From: an uncultured Pseudomonadota bacterium
GTDB lineage: Bacteria; Pseudomonadota; Alphaproteobacteria; RF32; CAG-239
DNA length: 35,939 bases
Assembly (NCBI GenBank): GCA_902763535.1
Contig: CACWSG010000012.1
Coordinates: forward strand, 1 to 35,939
Reading direction: 5' to 3'
The translations under genes were made by a program, and so were the position numbers. The notes beneath the pieces are model-generated. The model saw only the letters and a list, made by a program, of their open reading frames with translations, had not been told where the DNA came from and searched no databases. Positions 32,750 through 35,939 of this stretch are shown here, one piece after another (within the stretch, counting starts at the first letter, position 1; each line of letters starts with the position of its first letter).

Positions 32750-33637
32750 ATGCACGAACATCATCATCACGCGGAAGTATCATCAAAAACAGTCGGTTTG
32801 CTGTTTTTGTCATTCATTATCAATATGTTGCTGAGTGTTGTTGAAATTATCGGTGGCATCATCTCCGGCAGTGTCGCCTTGATTGGTGATGCTCTGCACA
32901 ACACTTCTGATGCTTTTTCAATTTTGGTAGCTGTTTTGGCATTTAAGATTGGCGCCAAAAGAGCTAATTCTAAATATACTTATGGTTTTAGACGCGCTGA
33001 AGTTATCGGTGGATTTATCAATTTGATATTGTTGTTTATATCCGGTTGCTATTTGGCGGTTGAAGGAGTAGGGCGACTTATCTCACCGCAGCAAATTGAC
33101 GGCAAAATGATTATAGTCATTTCGGTATTGGCATTGGTCATTGATGCCTTAACAGCCAAAATATCTCATCACGGTGCCCACCACAACCATAATATGAAAA
33201 TGGTTTTTGTGCATAATTTAGCTGATGCTTTCGGCTCTTTAGGCGTTATTGTCTCAGGCATTTGCGTATTGTTATGGGGAGTTTATCGCATTGATGGCAT
33301 AATTGCTCTTGTTATTGCCGCTTATATGATTTGGCAGGCAATTGCCTCGTTCAAACCGATTGTCAATATTTTGATGAATGCCGCCCCCGAATCAATTGAT
33401 TTGGAAGAAGTGAAGAAATCTATTGCCAAAATCAAAGGAGTAAAAGATGTACATCATCTGCATTTGTGGTGTATTGACGAGCATGAAACCGCTTTGGAGT
33501 GTCATGTAATATCCGAGGATATGACAGTTGCTCAAAAAATTGCTAAAAAACTGGATGAAAAATTTGCAATCGAGCATTGCAATGTTCAGGTAGAAACTAA
33601 AGAAAAATGTTGCAAATGTTCCTGCTGTGATAACTAA
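32750..33637 (+). CDS. Cation diffusion facilitator (zinc exporter type)
   Basis: 295-residue inner-membrane metal/proton antiporter. An N-terminal histidine patch (MHEHHHHAE) precedes six membrane helices. The metal site in helices 2 and 5 is HxxxD/HxxxD (H50-D54 in ALHNTSD, H155-D159 in VHNLADA), the arrangement of zinc-selective members such as ZitB. A histidine loop (SHHGAHHNHN) lies between helices 4 and 5. The cytoplasmic domain (residues ~205-285) has HLHLWCIDEHETALECHV. The tail KCCKCSCCDN, with five cysteines, is unusual for the family and likely binds metal. ATG at 32750 follows AAGGAG. Confidence 0.93.
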   Translation: MHEHHHHAEVSSKTVGLLFLSFIINMLLSVVEIIGGIISGSVALIGDALHNTSDAFSILVAVLAFKIGAKRANSKYTYGFRRAEVIGGFINLILLFISGCYLAVEGVGRLISPQQIDGKMIIVISVLALVIDALTAKISHHGAHHNHNMKMVFVHNLADAFGSLGVIVSGICVLLWGVYRIDGIIALVIAAYMIWQAIASFKPIVNILMNAAPESIDLEEVKKSIAKIKGVKDVHHLHLWCIDEHETALECHVISEDMTVAQKIAKKLDEKFAIEHCNVQVETKEKCCKCSCCDN

Positions 33638-33670
33638 ATGCAAAAAATGCACAAATATTAAAATTTTTGC

Positions 33671-33699
33671 TTGCCAATATATATTTTTTGTTTTATAAG
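33671..33699 (+). promoter_or_regulatory. Promoter of tRNA-Phe
   Basis: TTGCCA (33671-33676), 17-base spacer, TATAAG (33694-33699); predicted start about 20 bases before the tRNA. Confidence 0.6.
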
Positions 33700-33725
33700 A
33701 AGCCTCAGTCAACTGAAAAATATAT

Positions 33726-33801
<76 letters not shown>

Positions 33802-33805
33802 TTTC

Positions 33806-33833
33806 AAACCCGCCCATTGAGGCGGTTTTTTTT
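33806..33833 (+). terminator. Terminator after tRNA-Phe
   Basis: CCGCC pairs with GGCGG around CATTGA, extended by A/T pairs with one bulged C, and followed by eight T. Confidence 0.8.
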
Positions 33834-33895
33834 AATGGTATTACAGGAATTGGTAACTCATCATAAAAGATAGAGGCAAAGGTAATTTGTTGTTA

Positions 33896-34015
33896 TCAAT
33901 TAAATATAGCGACCAAAATAAATAGAATAAAAAATATTGTAAAAAATTTTCCCGTTGCCACGCCTTTTTCTTTACTTTTTATATTAATTTCTATTTCATT
34001 CGAATTAGCCCCCAT
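33896..34015 (-). CDS. 39-residue single-pass membrane protein
   Basis: Minus-strand ATG at 34015-34013 opens a 39-codon frame to TGA at 33898-33896. The first ~22 residues are polar and charged (MGANSNEIEINIKSKEKGVA), followed by one hydrophobic helix (FFTIFFILFILVAIF) and a two-residue tail, so it would be a single-pass membrane peptide with a cytoplasmic or periplasmic charged head. A good Shine-Dalgarno (AGAGGA, about five bases from the ATG) supports translation. It lies between tRNA-Phe and the recombinase on the other strand. No family recognised; such proteins are missed by automatic annotation because of their length. It could be a toxin-like or regulatory small protein. Confidence 0.5.
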   Translation of the reverse strand: MGANSNEIEINIKSKEKGVATGKFFTIFFILFILVAIFN

Positions 34016-34147
34016 TACTTCCTCTTTATAAACAATATAATATTCCGCAAACTAACGACGGGAAAAGAGTTGTAAAAGAATTGTTAAGTTTTGGAATTAA
34101 AAATCCATATCATAAATATTAAAATAATTTTTTTTAAGGACGAGAAT

Positions 34148-34759
34148 ATGATTTATGGATATATAAGAGTGAGTACAGATAAACAAACTTTGGCTAATCA
34201 GGAATTTGAAATAAATAATTTCTGCAAAAAGGAAAAAGTTATGTTGGATAAGCTAGTGTTTGAAACAATCAGCGGTACCAAAGATTTTGAAAAACGCAAA
34301 CTTGGTAAATTGTTGAAGCGACTTAAACCTAACGACATCTTAATTTGCACAGAGATTTCTCGTTTAGGACGTAATTTGATGCAGATTATGACTATTTTGA
34401 ATATTTGTCTAAAGAAAAATGTTCAAGTTTGGACAATTAAGGACAATTATCGCTTAGGGACTGATATTCAATCAAAGGTTTTGGCATTTGCCTTTGGTTT
34501 GGCAGCAGAAATTGAAAGAAATTTGATTAGTCAACGCACTAAAGAAGCCCTGAATCGCATTAAACAAACAGGAATAAAATTAGGCAGACCTAAAGGTGGC
34601 AAAAATGCCAAGCACGTATTGGATGGAAAAGAAACAGATGTAATTGAACTCTCTCGCAAAGGTATTGTGCAAACGAAAATTGCTAAGCTGCTTGGGGTTA
34701 GTCCGACGACTGTGCGAAAATTTTTAAAAAAAACGACCTTGAGTAACAATTATTTATAG
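34148..34759 (+). CDS. Serine site-specific recombinase (DNA invertase type)
   Basis: 203 residues from ATG at 34148 with AAGGA nine bases upstream. The resolvase/invertase catalytic domain is intact: R7 and S9 in YIRVSTDKQT, R72 and R75 in EISRLGRNL, and the E-helix motif AAEIERNLISQRTKEAL. The C-terminal part, LGRPKGG followed by a helix-turn-helix (IVQTKIAKLLGVSPTTVRKFL), binds DNA. Size and layout match Hin/Gin/PinR and the Bacteroides Mpi invertases, which flip short promoter segments between inverted sites. An inverted-repeat-bounded promoter segment starts 29 bases after its stop, the probable substrate. Confidence 0.93.
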   Translation: MIYGYIRVSTDKQTLANQEFEINNFCKKEKVMLDKLVFETISGTKDFEKRKLGKLLKRLKPNDILICTEISRLGRNLMQIMTILNICLKKNVQVWTIKDNYRLGTDIQSKVLAFAFGLAAEIERNLISQRTKEALNRIKQTGIKLGRPKGGKNAKHVLDGKETDVIELSRKGIVQTKIAKLLGVSPTTVRKFLKKTTLSNNYL

Positions 34760-34787
34760 GGTTTAACACCAATTTTTTATCACGCAA

Positions 34788-34935
34788 ATTTAATGTCCGT
34801 TAAATGAACGATTATTTTTACCAATTTTGCAATTTGTTGAATTTATTGATAAAGCAGACAAATATGATGTTATAATGATAATTTAATTGACATTTTAGAT
34901 ATAATTTAGTAGCAATAAAAAAACGGACATTAAAT
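34788..34935. repeat. Putative invertible promoter segment bounded by 14-bp inverted repeats
   Basis: ATTTAATGTCCGTT at 34788-34801 is repeated perfectly in inverse orientation as AACGGACATTAAAT at 34922-34935, enclosing 120 bases. The left copy extends to an imperfect palindrome, ATTTAATGTCCGTTAAAT (34788-34805), i.e. two 6-base half-sites around a 6-base core, as expected for a serine-recombinase crossover site. The enclosed DNA carries a rightward promoter. Position right after the invertase gene and before a gene cluster makes it a candidate on/off switch. Confidence 0.7.
34846..34876 (+). promoter_or_regulatory. Promoter inside the putative invertible segment
   Basis: Extended -10 TGTTATAAT (34868-34876) with TTGATA 19 bases before the TATAAT. 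It points right in this sequence, toward the genes at 34947-35939. Inversion would point it back at the recombinase end. A second -35-like TTGACA at 34887-34892 has no well-spaced -10. Confidence 0.6.
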
Positions 34936-34946
34936 GAGTGATTCCT

Positions 34947-35087
34947 ATGACACAAATTGTAGTGCTTGTAAATACATGGAAGCAATATCGATACAACTGT
35001 TATTTGCACAAATGTAATGTTGATGTTGTGTGGATGCTTAAGATGTTTGTTAAAATGGCTTTTGATAAAAGGACCTTGGCAGCATGA
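34947..35087 (+). CDS. Possible 46-residue leader peptide
   Basis: ATG at 34947 opens 46 codons (MTQIVVLVNTWKQYRYNCYL...) ending in a TGA that overlaps the next start as ATGA (35084-35087), a layout typical of translational coupling. It lacks a good Shine-Dalgarno site, its sequence is unlike known families, and another short frame starts at 34934, so it may be chance. It lies in the transcript leader, downstream of the right inverted repeat. Confidence 0.3.
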   Translation: MTQIVVLVNTWKQYRYNCYLHKCNVDVVWMLKMFVKMAFDKRTLAA

Positions 35088-35851
35088 TAACAGGGTTTGT
35101 CCAAGATAATTCCAAGTATTTTGATATTGACGCTCAAAGAAAGGCTTTGGCGAGCTATGCTGATGAACGTAAATTGAAAGATATTAAGGTTATAAATATT
35201 GCAAATACCCAAGATATATTGTCTCAGCATCTTAAATCCGGAGACACTGTCGTTATACCGAATATTTCTTTGTTGGGTAACACGCTTGAGCGTATTGTGT
35301 CATCAATAAAACAGCTTGCAGAATATCGCGTTTATATTTATTCAATAAAAGAAAATCTGGCAATCGATACATATAACCAGCAAACATTGGCAAATTGTTT
35401 TGATGCCTGTCTGGCGGCATATAAAGGAATTTTTTCACTTAGAAATTCCAAAATTCAATCTGATTTGTTAAAAGCGGGCAAACCTCGAGGATGTCTGAAC
35501 AATGCTCGTAAAGGCAAGTTTATTTTAAGCGGACGCGAAGAAGAAGTTAAGAAATATATCAAAGCCGGCTATTCTTATGCTCAAATTGCAGAGAAATTAG
35601 GATGCAACCCCAGTAATGTTCTTTATTTTGCGAAATATTTGGGGCTGAAAAAGACAAGGGCAAACTCTACAAAACCGGTGCTAAGAAACCAACATAAGCT
35701 CGATGAATTTAAGCAAGAAATCATTGAATTATTTAATTCCGGCACATCTATCGCCCAAATAGCCAGACATTGCGGTGTTTGCTACGCAACAGCTAAGGAT
35801 TATTTGAACAGATTGGGGCTTATCGCGATGGATGGAGGTGTTCATGCCTAA
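35084..35851 (+). CDS. Recombinase-derived protein without catalytic residues, two HTH segments
   Basis: 255 residues that align from the first residue with the serine recombinase encoded upstream. MITGFVQDNS replaces MIYGYIRVST, so the catalytic serine position is N9 and R7 is Q; NISLLGNTL replaces EISRLGRNL, losing both active-site arginines; the E-helix motif is also gone. The LGRPKGG-like hinge survives as AGKPRGC near 131-137. Two helix-turn-helix segments follow (about 152-188, AGYSYAQIAEKLGCNPSNV; about 210-245, SGTSIAQIARHCGVCYATA). It probably binds DNA but cannot recombine, so a regulator or directionality factor is plausible. SD AAGGA lies 10-11 bases upstream. It overlaps the next gene by eight bases and lies downstream of the invertible promoter. 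Confidence 0.8.
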   Translation: MITGFVQDNSKYFDIDAQRKALASYADERKLKDIKVINIANTQDILSQHLKSGDTVVIPNISLLGNTLERIVSSIKQLAEYRVYIYSIKENLAIDTYNQQTLANCFDACLAAYKGIFSLRNSKIQSDLLKAGKPRGCLNNARKGKFILSGREEEVKKYIKAGYSYAQIAEKLGCNPSNVLYFAKYLGLKKTRANSTKPVLRNQHKLDEFKQEIIELFNSGTSIAQIARHCGVCYATAKDYLNRLGLIAMDGGVHA

Positions 35852-35939
35852 CATTTATGTATTTGACATGGATGGGACATTAACACCGGCACGCAAGCCG
35901 ATGGAAGCGGAGTTTGCAATTCAGTTCTATGAGTGGCAA
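35844..35939 (+). CDS. HAD-superfamily phosphatase, phosphomannomutase-like N-terminus (runs off right edge)
   Basis: The first 32 codons read MPNIYVFDMDGTLTPARKP and onward. FDMDGT is HAD motif I with the nucleophilic and general-acid aspartates, and DGTLTPARKPM is the form found in alpha-phosphomannomutase-type HAD enzymes that interconvert mannose phosphates for glycan synthesis. ATG at 35844 has an excellent GGAGGTG five bases upstream and lies inside the end of the previous gene (overlap of eight bases), so both should be translated from one transcript. Too little is visible to fix the substrate. Confidence 0.75.
   Translation, partial: MPNIYVFDMDGTLTPARKPMEAEFAIQFYEWQ

Noticed and set aside
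34887..34905. TTGACA followed by TATAAT as a second promoter in the invertible segment
   Set aside because: Only seven bases separate the two hexamers, too short for sigma-70.
34818..35009. 63-codon minus-strand open frame across the invertible segment
   Set aside because: It runs antisense through the promoter and one inverted repeat, has no ribosome-binding site and its translation has no protein-like features.

Overview
The window looks like a chromosomal segment of an AT-rich, flagellated alphaproteobacterium. Pointers are the flgI/rod-binding/flgN/flgK/flgL gene order, a near-perfect sigma-54 promoter in front of it, a molybdopterin-binding/MocA-like fusion protein of a type common in Alphaproteobacteria, and an mrp - hflK - hflC - degP neighbourhood. 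An N-terminal-rubredoxin ('reverse') rubrerythrin fits an anaerobic or microaerophilic, possibly gut-associated, lifestyle. The exact taxon is an inference, because no rRNA is present.

Layout. 1-1.7 kb: two minus-strand orphan genes, one cut by the left edge and one helical-repeat protein whose last ~50 codons are separated by a +1 frameshift. 1.8-4.6 kb: reverse rubrerythrin, a large unknown protein with a possible HNH-type C-terminus, and a small orphan. 4.7-12.2 kb: flagellar operon from a sigma-54 promoter (flgI, flgJ-like, flgN-like, flgK, flgL), ending with the MoeA-like/MocA-like fusion. 12.2-14.8 kb: unknown genes. 14.8-19.7 kb: mrp on the minus strand, diverging from hflK-hflC-degP-holC. 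19.8-22.2 kb: three single-gene units encoding a small paralogous family. 22.2-26.2 kb: minus-strand operon of a small secreted protein, a YifB/ComM ATPase and a lipoprotein with a dead trypsin-like domain. 26.3-27.5 kb: rpsF-rpsR-rplI. 27.6-33.6 kb: SIMPL protein, small membrane protein, a strongly amphipathic heptad-repeat protein, HD hydrolase, beta-barrel protein, YgjV and a CDF zinc exporter. 33.7 kb: tRNA-Phe(GAA). 33.9-35.9 kb: a 39-residue membrane protein, a serine recombinase, an inverted-repeat-bounded promoter segment, a recombinase-derived protein that has lost its catalytic residues, and the start of a phosphomannomutase-like HAD enzyme.

Two themes stand out. First, the right end looks like a phase-variation switch. 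A Hin/Mpi-type serine recombinase sits beside a ~120 bp segment that carries an outward-facing extended -10 promoter and is bounded by a perfect 14-bp inverted repeat. The promoter currently points at a 'pseudo-recombinase' with two predicted helix-turn-helix segments, which overlaps a sugar-phosphate-type HAD gene. This resembles the invertible promoters of Bacteroides surface polysaccharide loci, but with a recombinase-derived protein as the first gene.

Second, seven orphan genes are built alike: their own sigma-70 promoter, an A/T-rich leader with no Shine-Dalgarno sequence, one gene of unknown function and, where visible, their own strong hairpin terminator. Housekeeping genes beside them mostly have clear Shine-Dalgarno sites. 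Three of the orphans are paralogues, and some share promoter sequence, suggesting a lineage-specific gene class that spreads as small cassettes.
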